NCBI RefSeq assembly: GCF_011045195.1
Contig: NZ_CP049199.1
Coordinates: 5,005,501-5,069,500, forward strand
Source of the DNA: Caulobacter soli
GTDB lineage: Bacteria; Pseudomonadota; Alphaproteobacteria; Caulobacterales; Caulobacteraceae
Reading direction: 5' to 3'
DNA: 64,000 bases
Under the pieces are notes generated by a model that was given only the letters and a program-made list of their open reading frames with translations, made no database searches and was not told the DNA's origin. Made by a program: the position numbers and the translations under genes. Positions 45,488 through 53,990 of the stretch are shown piece by piece (position 1 is the first letter of the stretch; every line of letters begins with the position of its first letter).

Positions 45488-46015
45488 ATGAAACACCTGC
45501 TGCTCGCCGCCACGCTGGCCCTGACCGCCACCGCAGCCCACGCCGAAGTCGTCGACGCCCAGCCGAACGGCTTCGAGGTCAAGCGCGTCGCCGTGCTCAA
45601 CGCCCCGGCCGACAAGGTCTATGCGGCGCTGTCCCAGCCCTCGCAGTGGTGGAACAAGGACCACACCTGGTCGGGCTCTTCGGCCAATCTGTCCCTGGCC
45701 CCGATGGCCGGCGGCTGTTTCTGCGAGAAGCTGCCCAATGGCGGCTCGGTGATGCACATGACCGTGGTCTTCGCCCAGCCCGGCCAGGGCCTGCGGCTGT
45801 TCGGCGCCCTGGGGCCGCTGCAAACGACCGGGGCGGCGGGACACCTGGGTTGGACCCTGGCGGAGAAGGACGGCAAGACCACCCTGACCCAGACCTATGA
45901 CGTCGGCGGCTACATGAAGGGCGGCCTCGACAAGATCGCGCCGGCGGTCGACGGGGTCCTGGGCGAACAGTTCGACCGCCTGAAGGCCTATGTCGAGACG
46001 GGCAAGACCCCGTAA
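45488..46015 (+). CDS. Secreted SRPBCC (START-like) domain protein
   Basis: The 175-residue protein has a signal peptide (MKHLLLAATLALTATAAHA). The mature domain carries SRPBCC/polyketide-cyclase-type features: VLNAPADKVYAALSQPSQWW, a GGCFCEKLPNGGS loop and the long C-terminal helix (VDGVLGEQFDRLKAYV). Such folds bind hydrophobic ligands. Secretion is unusual for the family. The ligand is unknown. Confidence 0.82.
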   Translation: MKHLLLAATLALTATAAHAEVVDAQPNGFEVKRVAVLNAPADKVYAALSQPSQWWNKDHTWSGSSANLSLAPMAGGCFCEKLPNGGSVMHMTVVFAQPGQGLRLFGALGPLQTTGAAGHLGWTLAEKDGKTTLTQTYDVGGYMKGGLDKIAPAVDGVLGEQFDRLKAYVETGKTP

Positions 46016-46175
46016 CGATCCGAAAATCCGGAGGAAGAACCCGCCACGCCAGGGTTTCGCCCCATAGCCGAGCCCGGGTTCGCGTCGAAAGATCGGCGCG
46101 AGATTTCGATCCGTCGAAAGGCCCGGACATGGCGCGCGGAACATCTGTCGATCCGGCCGGCCGGAGGGCGCGGAC

Positions 46176-47009
46176 ATGACGCCCTCCGCCTTCGCCGCCT
46201 GGCTGGAGGTCACGCCGGCCTGGCAGATCGGCCTCGTCCTGGTGATCGCCATGGTCGTGGCGTCCCTGCTGGGCGAATGGCTGGGCGCGCGCGTAGCCAG
46301 GAAGAAGGACGAGGGCGGCTCCGACGGCTACATCGTCTCGGCCACCCTGGGCCTGCTGGCCCTGCTGATGGGTTTCACCTTTTCGCTGGCCGTCGACCGC
46401 TACGAGGCGCGACGGCTGCTGGTGGTGGAAGAGGCCAACGCCATCGGCACCACCTATCTGCGCACCCAGATGCTGGAGCCCGTCGACCGGGCCCGGATCA
46501 GTAAGATGCTGGTGGACTACACCGACAACCGCCTGGCCCTGGCCAAGGCGCCGCGCGATCAGGTCGAACCGCTGCTGGCCAGGAACGACCAGATGCTGAC
46601 CGACCTGTGGACCGCGACCCTGGCGGCCTGGCCGTCGATCAAGGGCCTGGATTTCTCCAGCGCGTACCTAGAGAGCATGAACACCCTGATCGACCTGGAT
46701 GCTTCGCGGAAGGCCGCGCGTCTGGCCCGGGTGCCCAGCGCGGTGTTCTTCGTGCTGTTTATCTATGTGGTGACTTCGGCCGGGGTGCTGGGCTACGCGG
46801 GGGCGAACAAGGAGGGACGCGGCGCGACCGTGTTCCTGTACCTGTTGCTGGCGATCTCGCTGCTGCTGACCCTCGATATCGACCGGCCCGCGAACGGCCG
46901 GGTGACGGAGAGCCAGGCGCCGATGGAGCGCCTGAGGGACACGCTGAAAACCCAGCCGCCCGAGGTCTTCGACCGGCTGTCGGTCGCGAAGGCCGCCGCT
47001 TCGCCCTAG
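46176..47009 (+). CDS. DUF4239 membrane protein (bestrophin-like)
   Basis: The 277-residue protein has two N-terminal membrane helices (QIGLVLVIAMVVASLLG and ATLGLLALLMGFTFSLAVDR), then a helical region with EEANAIGTTYLRTQML and two C-terminal helices (VFFVLFIYVVTSAGVLGYA and VFLYLLLAISLLLTLDI). The pattern fits DUF4239, distantly related to bestrophin-type channels. The function is unknown. Its TAG stop is the centre of a perfect 26 bp palindrome. Confidence 0.85.
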   Translation: MTPSAFAAWLEVTPAWQIGLVLVIAMVVASLLGEWLGARVARKKDEGGSDGYIVSATLGLLALLMGFTFSLAVDRYEARRLLVVEEANAIGTTYLRTQMLEPVDRARISKMLVDYTDNRLALAKAPRDQVEPLLARNDQMLTDLWTATLAAWPSIKGLDFSSAYLESMNTLIDLDASRKAARLARVPSAVFFVLFIYVVTSAGVLGYAGANKEGRGATVFLYLLLAISLLLTLDIDRPANGRVTESQAPMERLRDTLKTQPPEVFDRLSVAKAAASP

Positions 47010-47020
47010 GGCGAAGCGGC
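46995..47020. terminator. Perfect palindrome over the stop codon between convergent genes
   Basis: GCCGCTTCGCCCT meets its exact reverse complement, with the TAG of the DUF4239 gene in the middle. creS ends 12 bp to the right. It can fold in both transcripts and probably acts as a bidirectional terminator, though without T-runs. Confidence 0.6.
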
Positions 47021-47031
47021 GTCTCCGGATC

Positions 47032-48417
47032 TTAGCCGGCGGCCTGCATGTCGTCGCTGGTGGCGCCCAGCAGGGCCATCTGCAGGCGCGAGCGGTCGCG
47101 GCGGGCCGATTCCAGGGCGCCTTCGGCCAGGGCGGCCTCCGAGCGGATCCGTTCGATCTCGGCCTGCATCTCGGCGATCTTGTCGTCGTGAGCGCGGCGG
47201 ACCTCGTCTTCCGAGGCCTGCAGGGTCTCGAAACGGGTGCGCAGCTGGGCGGCGCGTTCCTCGGCGCGCTTGAGCGCCTTTTCGTGAGCCCCGACGGTCT
47301 TGGCCAACTGGTCGGCGCGCTCGATCGCGGCGGCGCGAGCGGTGTCGACGCCGGCGTGGCGGCCACGCAGGTCCTCGACCTCGTCTTCCAGGTTGCGGAC
47401 CCGCTCCAGGGCGCGCTCCAGGGCGACGTTGAGATCGCCGGCCCGGCGCTCGACGGCCTGTTGCTGGGCGCTGGAATCGTTGAGGCGGGCCGAGATCTGG
47501 CCGTTCATTTCTTCCAGCTTGTCGGCGCGGCCGGTGGCGGTTTCCAGGCGGGTCTGCAGGGCCAGAACCTCGGCGCGGCCCGACTCGACCTGAGCCTCCA
47601 GGCCGCGAATCGTGCGGGCGCTGTCGGCCTGTACGGTGCTCAGGGCGTTGTCGGCGGCCAGGATGCGGGCGCGCTCGGCGGCGATCTGGGCTTCCAGCTC
47701 GGTCTCGATGCGCGACAGGCGGGCCACGTCGGCCCCGGCCTGCTCCAGGCGCTTCTTCACGGTGCCCAGCTCTTCGACCTGCAAGGCCGATTGCTGCTTG
47801 GCCGCGGCCAGGGCGGCTTCGGACTCGCCACGACGGGTGTCGATGTCCTGGGTCTGGACGCGCAGGGTCTCGACATCCTGGCTCAGGTGCTCGGCGCGCG
47901 CGGAGGCGTCGCGCAGCGAAGCCTCCAGGCCGCCGACCTTCAGCTCGGACTGCTGCAGGCCGTTGCGCAGGCGGTCGATCTCCAGGGCGCCGTCCTCGAG
48001 GGCGACATCCAGGGATTGGCGACGGGCGTCGGATTCGGTCAGGGCGGCGTCGCTGGCCGCCAGCTTGGCCGACAGCTCGCGTTCCTCGGCCTGGGCGTGG
48101 GCAAGTTGGCGCGCGGCCTGTTCGAAGGCGGCGCGCAGGGCGATCAGTTCGGCGTGCTCGGCGCGGCGGGCCTCGAACTCCTCGGCGACCGGGCCGCGGA
48201 TCTCCGACAGCAGCGGCTCGATGGCGCGCAGGTGCTCGACCACGCGGCTGATGCTGTCCAACCCGCCATGGATGGTTTCGTAGCGAACGCCGATGGCCTG
48301 GGTGGCCTCGACCAGGCGGTCGGCGCCCTCGCCTTCGGGGCGCTCATTCTCGGCGGCCAGCATGACCGGCTTGACGCCGCCCTTGGTGTTGCGATCGCCC
48401 TTCGACAGCAGCCTCAT
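47032..48417 (-). CDS. creS: Crescentin, cell-curvature intermediate-filament-like protein
   Basis: The 461-residue protein is a near-continuous coiled coil of heptads with few Pro or Gly. The N-terminal MRLLSKGDRNTKGG is basic and fits the membrane- and MreB-associated start of crescentin. Stretches such as VRYETIHGGLDSISRVVEHL and the C-terminal RRDRSRLQMALLGA agree with my memory of Caulobacter crescentin. It polymerises along the inner cell curve and produces the crescent shape. The ATG 48417 follows AAGG at eight bases; a GTG three codons earlier is weaker. A GTTAAC sequence (CtrA half-site-like) lies upstream. Confidence 0.92.
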   Translation of the reverse strand: MRLLSKGDRNTKGGVKPVMLAAENERPEGEGADRLVEATQAIGVRYETIHGGLDSISRVVEHLRAIEPLLSEIRGPVAEEFEARRAEHAELIALRAAFEQAARQLAHAQAEERELSAKLAASDAALTESDARRQSLDVALEDGALEIDRLRNGLQQSELKVGGLEASLRDASARAEHLSQDVETLRVQTQDIDTRRGESEAALAAAKQQSALQVEELGTVKKRLEQAGADVARLSRIETELEAQIAAERARILAADNALSTVQADSARTIRGLEAQVESGRAEVLALQTRLETATGRADKLEEMNGQISARLNDSSAQQQAVERRAGDLNVALERALERVRNLEDEVEDLRGRHAGVDTARAAAIERADQLAKTVGAHEKALKRAEERAAQLRTRFETLQASEDEVRRAHDDKIAEMQAEIERIRSEAALAEGALESARRDRSRLQMALLGATSDDMQAAG

Positions 48418-48642
48418 CTTGCCCACCTTCTAACGATCTGCGGGAACAACGCCCATCGCGTTGATTCGACCCCTGGCCCCACAGAATCATTTGCCCATTC
48501 GTTAACAGGATAGCCCGCGGTCAAGATTGCTGTCGAGGTCAAGATCGCCCGTTCGGCGAGAGGCGCATTGCCGCATCGCCAAACGCACGAAAGCCGCCGA
48601 AACGACCCTGAAAAGGCGGTTGCGGCGGCTTCCGGAAGGTTT

Positions 48643-48668
48643 GATCGGGGGCGTTTTCACCCCCGATC
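48643..48668. terminator. Hairpin after ahpF
   Basis: GATCGGGGG, an 8-base loop, then CCCCCGATC forms a perfect stem 9 bp after the ahpF stop. No strong T-run follows, so it is probably a Rho-independent-like or stabilising hairpin. Confidence 0.6.
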
Positions 48669-48676
48669 CAGGGACG

Positions 48677-50266
48677 TCAGGCGGCCTCTTGCTCGGCGGG
48701 AACCGCCGGCTCCTGGCGGATCAGGTAATCGAAGGCCGACAGCGCCGCCTTCGAACCCTCGCCCATCGCGATGACGATCTGCTTGTAGGGCGTCGTCGTG
48801 GCGTCGCCGGCGGCGAACACGCCGGGCAGCGAGGTGGCGCCGCGATGGTCCACCTCGATCTCGCCGCGGTTGCTCAGAGCCACGCCCGTGTCCTTCAGCC
48901 ATTCGGTGTTGGGCACCAGGCCGATCTGCACGAACACGCCTTCCAGATCGACCTGATGGGCCGTGTCGTGGTTGCGATCCTTGTAGGTCAGGCCGGTGAC
49001 CTTGTTCCCGTCGCCCAGCACCTCGGTGGTCATGGCCGAGGTGACGATGCGCACGTTGGGCAGGCTGGCCAGCTTGCGTTGCAGGACGGCGTCGGCGCGC
49101 AGCTGGCTGTCGAACTCGATCAGGGTCACGTGGGCGACCAGGCCGGCCAGGTCGATGGCCGCCTCGACGCCGCTGTTGCCGCCGCCGATCACCGCCACGC
49201 GCTTGCCCTTGAACAGCGGGCCGTCGCAGTGCGGGCAATAGGCCACGCCCTTGTTCTTGTACTCGGCCTCGCCGGGCACGTTGATGTTCCTCCAACGGGC
49301 GCCGGTGGCCAGGATCACGCTGCGCGACTTCAGGCTGGCGCCGTTCTCGAGCTTGACCTCGATCAGGCCGCCCGGCGTCCGGGCGGGGACCAGGCCCACC
49401 GCCTTCTGCAGGTTCATGATGTCGACGTCATAGTCCTTGGTGTGCTGCTCCAGGGCCATGGCCAGCTTCGGACCCTCGGTGTGCGAGACCGAGATGAAGT
49501 TCTCGATGGCCATGGTGTCCAGCACCTGGCCGCCGAAGCGCTCGGCCGCGACGCCGGTGCTGATGCCCTTGCGGGCGGCGTAGATCGCCGAGGCCGCGCC
49601 GGCGGGACCGCCGCCGATAACCAGGACCTCGAAGGCGTCCTTGGTCTTGATCTTCTCGGCTTCGCGGGCCGCCACGCCGGTGTCCAGCTTGGCCAAGATC
49701 TGCTCCAGGCTCATGCGGCCCTGGCCGAACGGCTGGCCGTTCAGCAGGATGGTCGGAACGGCCATGACCTGGCGCTCCTCGACCTCGGCCTGGAACAGCG
49801 CGCCGTCGATGGCGACGTGGGTGATGTTGGGATTCAGGGCGGCCATGGTGTTGAGCGCCTGGACGACGTCCGGGCAGTTCTGGCAGCTCTGCGAGAAATA
49901 GGTCTCGAAGCGGAATTCGCCGTCCAGGGCGCGGACCTGATCCAGCACCTCGGCGTCGAACTTCGGCGGGTGGCCGCCGACGTGCAGCAGGGCCAGCACC
50001 AGCGAGGTGAACTCGTGGCCCAGGGGCAGGCCGGCGAAACGGACACTGGCGCTGTCGTCAGCGCGGGTGATCGCGAAGGATGGCTTGCGGGCGTCGTCGC
50101 CGGCCAGGTTCAGGCTGACCTTATCGGAGGTGGCGGCCACGTCCTCGAGCAGCGCCAGCATGTCCTTGGAACCCTGGCCCTCGCCCAGCGAGGCGACCAG
50201 CTCGATCGGCTGGCGCAGATTCTGCAGATAAGCTTTCAGCTGGGTCTTCAGACCATCGTCCAACAT
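48677..50266 (-). CDS. ahpF: Alkyl hydroperoxide reductase subunit F
   Basis: The 529-residue flavoprotein reduces AhpC. The N-terminal double thioredoxin-like domain contains [14 protein letters not shown]. The FAD domain starts [21 protein letters not shown], the redox-active pair is in AYCPHCDGP and the second nucleotide site is [17 protein letters not shown]. Together with AhpC it removes peroxides using NADH. The start MLDDGLK at 50266 follows GGAG. It lies 170 bp downstream of ahpC on the same strand. Confidence 0.95.
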   Translation of the reverse strand: MLDDGLKTQLKAYLQNLRQPIELVASLGEGQGSKDMLALLEDVAATSDKVSLNLAGDDARKPSFAITRADDSASVRFAGLPLGHEFTSLVLALLHVGGHPPKFDAEVLDQVRALDGEFRFETYFSQSCQNCPDVVQALNTMAALNPNITHVAIDGALFQAEVEERQVMAVPTILLNGQPFGQGRMSLEQILAKLDTGVAAREAEKIKTKDAFEVLVIGGGPAGAASAIYAARKGISTGVAAERFGGQVLDTMAIENFISVSHTEGPKLAMALEQHTKDYDVDIMNLQKAVGLVPARTPGGLIEVKLENGASLKSRSVILATGARWRNINVPGEAEYKNKGVAYCPHCDGPLFKGKRVAVIGGGNSGVEAAIDLAGLVAHVTLIEFDSQLRADAVLQRKLASLPNVRIVTSAMTTEVLGDGNKVTGLTYKDRNHDTAHQVDLEGVFVQIGLVPNTEWLKDTGVALSNRGEIEVDHRGATSLPGVFAAGDATTTPYKQIVIAMGEGSKAALSAFDYLIRQEPAVPAEQEAA

Positions 50267-50436
50267 GGCGGGGCTCCGACTGCGGGCGGCGCGACCTCCC
50301 AAAATCGAAAAAGGGGGGAGGAAAGGCGCGACGCGGAAATGTCCGGGAATTGTGGGCGTCGCCGCCGGTTCCGTGGGCTGACGGAACCAGCGGCTAGCCT
50401 CGTCGCGACCCGAGGGCCGCGACGAACTTTGCAGGC

Positions 50437-51000
50437 TTAGATCTTGCCGACGAGGTCGAGCGACGGCTTCAGGGTGGCTTCACCCTCTTCCCACTTGGCG
50501 GGGCAGACTTCGCCCGGGTGCGACGCGACGTACTGAGCGGCCTTGATCTTGCGCAGCAGTTCCAGGGCGTCGCGGCCGATACCGCCGGCGGTGATCTCGA
50601 CGATCTGGATCTTGCCTTCCGGGTCGATCACGAAGGTGCCGCGATCGGCCAGGCCGACTTCCTCGATCAGGACGTCGAAGTTGCGGCTGATCTTGCCGGT
50701 CGGGTCGCCGACCATGGTGTATTCGATCTTGCCCACGGCTTCCGAGGTGTCGTGCCAGGCCTTGTGGGCGAAGTGGGTGTCGGTCGACACCGAGTAAATC
50801 TCGACGCCCAGCTTGCGGAACTCGGCGTAGTTGTCAGCCAGGTCTTCCAGCTCCGTCGGGCAGACGAAGGTGAAGTCGGCCGGATAGAAGAACACGACGG
50901 ACCAGTTGCCCTTCAGATCGGCTTCGCTGATCGTGATGAACTTGCCGCCCTTGAGGGCTTCGGCGGTGAAGGGTTTGATCTCGGTGTTGATCAAGGACAT
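50437..51000 (-). CDS. ahpC: Alkyl hydroperoxide reductase subunit C (peroxiredoxin)
   Basis: The 187-residue 2-Cys peroxiredoxin has the peroxidatic Cys47 in [15 protein letters not shown] and the resolving Cys in [13 protein letters not shown]. The start [11 protein letters not shown] at 51000 fits the family N-terminus and follows AGGAGAA on the minus strand. It is divergent from oxyR with OxyR-type sites in between, so it is induced by peroxide, and is read with ahpF. Confidence 0.97.
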   Translation of the reverse strand: MSLINTEIKPFTAEALKGGKFITISEADLKGNWSVVFFYPADFTFVCPTELEDLADNYAEFRKLGVEIYSVSTDTHFAHKAWHDTSEAVGKIEYTMVGDPTGKISRNFDVLIEEVGLADRGTFVIDPEGKIQIVEITAGGIGRDALELLRKIKAAQYVASHPGEVCPAKWEEGEATLKPSLDLVGKI

Positions 51001-51049
51001 GAAGTTCTCCTGCAGGAATTGCGAGGAGCCTTGTACGGAAGGGAAATCG

Positions 51050-51095
51050 ATAGGGCCAATCGATTGTTTCATGATCGACGATAGGGTGGCTCTAT
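51050..51095. promoter_or_regulatory. OxyR-type sites on the ahpC side
   Basis: ATAG-GGTGGCT-CTAT at 51081-51095 fits the OxyR half-site pair ATAG-N7-CTAT exactly. A second, imperfect pair ATAG-N7-CGAT lies at 51050-51064, 31 bp away. Both lie upstream of ahpC. Confidence 0.65.
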
Positions 51096-51159
51096 GCGCC
51101 CATTCCCTGGGCGCCCTGATCTCCCCGCCAAGAACCGGTCGATTGCTTTTGGAGTCTCG

Positions 51160-51174
51160 ATAGATCGACCCTAT
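51160..51174. promoter_or_regulatory. OxyR-type site next to the oxyR start
   Basis: ATAG-ATCGACC-CTAT is an exact ATAG-N7-CTAT match ending 10 bases before the oxyR ATG, suited to autorepression. Confidence 0.62.
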
Positions 51175-51184
51175 CTAGACCGTC

Positions 51185-52108
51185 ATGCTCCCCACCCTGC
51201 GCCAGCTGCAATATCTCAAGCTCCTGTCTGAGCACGGCTCGTTCAGCCGGGCGGCCGAGGCCTGCCACGTCACCCAGCCAACCCTGTCGGCCGGCATCCA
51301 GGAACTGGAGAAGATCCTGGGCGCGCCCGTCGTCGACCGGGCCCGCTCGGGCGTGATCCTGACCGCCGCCGGCCAGGAAGCCGTTCGCCGGGCCGAGGCG
51401 ATCCTGGCCCAGGCCGAAGACCTGGTGCAGGCCGCGCGCGGAGCGGGCCAGCCCCTGGCCGGCCGTTTCCGCCTGGGCGTGATCCCCACCGTCGCCCCCT
51501 ATCTGCTGCCCCGCGCCCTGCCGGCCCTGCGCGACCAGTTCCCCAAGCTGAAGCTCTATCTGCGCGAGGACCTGACCCATCGGCTGATCGCCGCCCTGAA
51601 ATCCGGCGCCCTGGACGCGGCCCTGATCGCCCTGCCCTACGACATGACCGGCCTGGATTGGGCCCATGTCGAGGACGACGAACTGCTGGCCGCCGCCCCG
51701 GCCAACCACCGCATGGCCGCCTTCGACCGAGTCGATCCCGAATCCCTGCGCGGCGACGACATGATCCTGCTGGAAGATGGCCACTGCTTGCGCGACCACG
51801 CCCTGGCCGCCTGCGGGCTGGAGCCGCCGAAGGGGATCGGCGACGACGAGAGCTTCGCGGCCACCTCCTTGCCCACCCTGGTGCAGATGATCGGCTCGGG
51901 CCTGGGCGTGTCGTTCCTGCCGTCGATGGCGGTGGCGGCGGGCCTGGCCCAGAACGCGCCGGTGACCATCCGCCCGCTGGCCTCCGACCATTCCAGCCGC
52001 GAGATCGTCGTGGCCTGGCGGGCCGGCTCCAGCCGGGGCGCGGAGGGGCGGCTGCTGGCCCAGACCCTGCGCGACCTGCCGCCCGCCGCGCTTTCGCCAC
52101 GGCACTAG
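51185..52108 (+). CDS. oxyR: Hydrogen-peroxide-sensing regulator OxyR
   Basis: The 307-residue LysR-type regulator has the N-terminal helix-turn-helix (FSRAAEACHVTQPTLSAGI) and the redox pair C201 and C210 in LEDGHCLRDHALAACG, which form the activating disulphide. The C-terminus (SSREIVVAWRAGSSR) fits the family. It is divergent from ahpC-ahpF, its expected main targets, and three ATAG-type sites sit between them. Confidence 0.95.
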   Translation: MLPTLRQLQYLKLLSEHGSFSRAAEACHVTQPTLSAGIQELEKILGAPVVDRARSGVILTAAGQEAVRRAEAILAQAEDLVQAARGAGQPLAGRFRLGVIPTVAPYLLPRALPALRDQFPKLKLYLREDLTHRLIAALKSGALDAALIALPYDMTGLDWAHVEDDELLAAAPANHRMAAFDRVDPESLRGDDMILLEDGHCLRDHALAACGLEPPKGIGDDESFAATSLPTLVQMIGSGLGVSFLPSMAVAAGLAQNAPVTIRPLASDHSSREIVVAWRAGSSRGAEGRLLAQTLRDLPPAALSPRH

Positions 52109-52145
52109 AGTACCTATCCTCAAGCCACGCTTGCAGGAGACGGGG

Positions 52146-53138
52146 ATGGCGATGATTCGAGGCCTATCGGCGCTGATCGGCGGCGCGACCCTGACCTTGG
52201 CGGCGAGCGCCTGGGCCCAGACCCCGCCGCCCCAGACCGTCGAGCTGATCCCGCAGGATCCCGGCAGCGCCGTGGTCGAGGAACTGCAGGTGGTCGCCCG
52301 GCCGCCCGGCCCGGCCATCTGGCTGGTCGAGAAGGGCCAGGCCAAGCTCTATGTGGTCGGCTCGGCCCCGCCCCTGCCGCACCAGCTGAAGTGGGACAGT
52401 CCGCGCCTCGACCGCGCCATGGGCCAGGCCAGCCTGGTGCTCGTGCCACCCGAAGTCTCCGTCGGCCCACTGCAGGTCGCCAAGTTCGTGGTCACCGGCG
52501 GCGGCGGCGTGCGCCAGCCGATGCTGGGCAAGAACCTGGAGGACAAGCTGCCGCCCGACCTGAAGGCCCGGTTCGTCAACGCCCGCACCCAGGCCCGGCG
52601 CACGGCCGCGCCCTACAAGAACTGGAAACCCGCCGTCGCCGGCTTCATCCTGCTGTCGGACTTCCGCCAGGCCGCCGGCCTGTCCGAAGCCAAGCCGGTC
52701 AGCACCATCGAACGCATGGCCAAGGCCCGCGGCGTCAAGGTCAAGGCGATGAGCCAGTACCGCCTGGGGCCCATCCTCTCCAGCGCCGGCAAGCTGTCGG
52801 ACGAAGGCAATCTGGCCTGCCTCAACGACGCCCTGACCGAGCTGGAATACGACGGCTCGCACAACACCACGATCGGAACCGACTGGGCCAACGGCGACCT
52901 GGCCAGCGTGCGGGCTCGCTATTCGGCCTCGGCGGTCCAGCGCTGCGTGATGCGCACGCCCGGCGGTCCGGCCCTGCTGGCCCAGCAGATCGGCCAGTCG
53001 GCCGACGCCCTGAACAGCGCCCTGAACCGGCCCGGCGTGACCATCGCCGTCGTCGACCTGGCCTTCCTGCTGCCGGCCAACGGCGTGCTGGACCGCCTGA
53101 AGGCCTCGGGCGCCACGATCACCTCGCCGGAGAGCTGA
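52146..53138 (+). CDS. TraB/GumN-family secreted protein
   Basis: The 330-residue protein has a signal peptide (RGLSALIGGATLTLAASAWA, cleaved before QTPPPQ). The TraB/GumN fold is recognisable from AIWLVEKGQAKLYVVGSA at the front and the ending VDLAFLLPANGVLDRLKASG, where the family has a LDxLxxxG signature. The usual early GTIH-type motif reads GSAPPLP here, so a metal ligand may be missing. Function is unclear; members are proposed metallo-hydrolases. The ATG at 52146 follows AGGAG. Confidence 0.78.
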   Translation: MAMIRGLSALIGGATLTLAASAWAQTPPPQTVELIPQDPGSAVVEELQVVARPPGPAIWLVEKGQAKLYVVGSAPPLPHQLKWDSPRLDRAMGQASLVLVPPEVSVGPLQVAKFVVTGGGGVRQPMLGKNLEDKLPPDLKARFVNARTQARRTAAPYKNWKPAVAGFILLSDFRQAAGLSEAKPVSTIERMAKARGVKVKAMSQYRLGPILSSAGKLSDEGNLACLNDALTELEYDGSHNTTIGTDWANGDLASVRARYSASAVQRCVMRTPGGPALLAQQIGQSADALNSALNRPGVTIAVVDLAFLLPANGVLDRLKASGATITSPES

Positions 53139-53255
53139 GGACACCGTCACGCACCTGCTCGGCGTCGACCCACTGCGGGCTTAAGCGCCGGCCGGAACGC
53201 CCTGGGGGAGGACGCCCCGGCCTTCCTTGAACGATCGCGCGGTTCGCGCGCCCGG

Positions 53256-53678
53256 TCAGTAGGTCAGGTTGCCGTTGTTGTTGCCGATGTTGTTGAGCGG
53301 CAGGCTGGTGGCGTTGCTGGACCCGCCGGAGGTGCGGCACAGGGCCGACAGGGTGACGGCCTGGGCCGTGGCGGTGATCTGGATGTTGCCGCAGCTCTTC
53401 TGGAACGTGCTGGCGCCGCTGGTCGGCGTCAGTTTGCCGTTCTGGTTGCTGATGCCGGTCAGGACCAGCGACGAGCCGTTGGCCGAGCCGTCGGCCCGCA
53501 GGCACATGGCGTTCAGCACCGCCGCGCTGGCGGCGTTGTAGGCGAAGGTGATGTTCGAGCAGGTGTTCTGGAAACCGCTGGCCGCGGCGGCCGGCGAAGC
53601 CGCGCCGAGCACCAGAGCCGACCCGACGCCGGCCAGAGCGGTGGCGGTCGCTCCCATCAGATTGAAGATCTTGGACAT
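53256..53678 (-). CDS. Secreted cyanovirin-N homology (CVNH) lectin-like protein
   Basis: The 140-residue protein has a signal peptide (FNLMGATATALAGVGSALVL up to AAAASG), leaving about 105 residues. These form two tandem repeats with four cysteines, as in CVNH domains. Repeat one runs SGFQNTCSNITF to MCLRADGS, then LTGISNQNGKL. Repeat two runs FQKSCGNIQITATAQAV to LCRTSGGS, then LNNIGNNNGNLTY. The pattern SC-x-N-I, C-R-x-x-G and I-x-N-x-x-G-x-L fits the sugar-binding fold. GGGAGGAATTC precedes the ATG, and a TATAAT box lies at 53754-53759. The ligand is unknown. Confidence 0.82.
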   Translation of the reverse strand: MSKIFNLMGATATALAGVGSALVLGAASPAAAASGFQNTCSNITFAYNAASAAVLNAMCLRADGSANGSSLVLTGISNQNGKLTPTSGASTFQKSCGNIQITATAQAVTLSALCRTSGGSSNATSLPLNNIGNNNGNLTY

Positions 53679-53753
53679 GAATTCCTCCCTTTGTTGTCCG
53701 CTTTCACGGATGCGCGTCATGCGCGCACAAAAGAGGTATCACAACTTATAAGG

Positions 53754-53759
53754 ATTATA
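53754..53759 (-). promoter_or_regulatory. Candidate -10 box of the CVNH gene
   Basis: A perfect TATAAT on the minus strand, about 75 bases upstream of the start, in a short AT-rich stretch that is unusual for this genome. The matching -35 region is weak. Confidence 0.4.
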
Positions 53760-53804
53760 TCAAGCGCTAAACAACCGTGGCCTTCGGGGACCCCGCCGGC
53801 GTTT

Positions 53805-53833
53805 TTGACTCACAGGGTCCTTTCGTGCATAAG
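53805..53833 (+). promoter_or_regulatory. Candidate ffh promoter
   Basis: TTGACT (53805-53810), 17 bases, then CATAAG (53828-53833). This would give a leader of about 150 bases before the ffh start. Confidence 0.45.
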
Positions 53834-53922
53834 CGCGCGCTTCCGGCGCTTCATCAGCAGCGCCTCCACCGTCACGACCCCGGCCTGTTAGCGCAGGATC
53901 CATCCGGACGAGGACGGCGAGG

Positions 53923-53952
53923 ACCCCCATCGACGTGATCGTCCATGGGGGC
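53923..53952 (+). promoter_or_regulatory. Leader hairpin upstream of ffh
   Basis: ACCCCCAT and ATGGGGG frame a 14-base loop, followed by a T-rich stretch (CGTTTGGGTCTTGTGTTT) that ends about 16 bases before the ffh ATG. The layout resembles a leaky terminator or attenuator in the 5' leader. I see no 4.5S RNA here. Confidence 0.4.
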
Positions 53953-53990
53953 TGATCGCGTTTGGGTCTTGTGTTTAGCCAGGGTTCCGC

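Noticed and set aside
48527..50440. 637-residue frame antisense to ahpF
   Set aside because: Shadow of ahpF with low-complexity composition and no ribosome site.
53840..53990. 4.5S (SRP) RNA upstream of ffh
   Set aside because: There is no GGAA tetraloop hairpin with the conserved SRP asymmetrical loop; only a simple stem.
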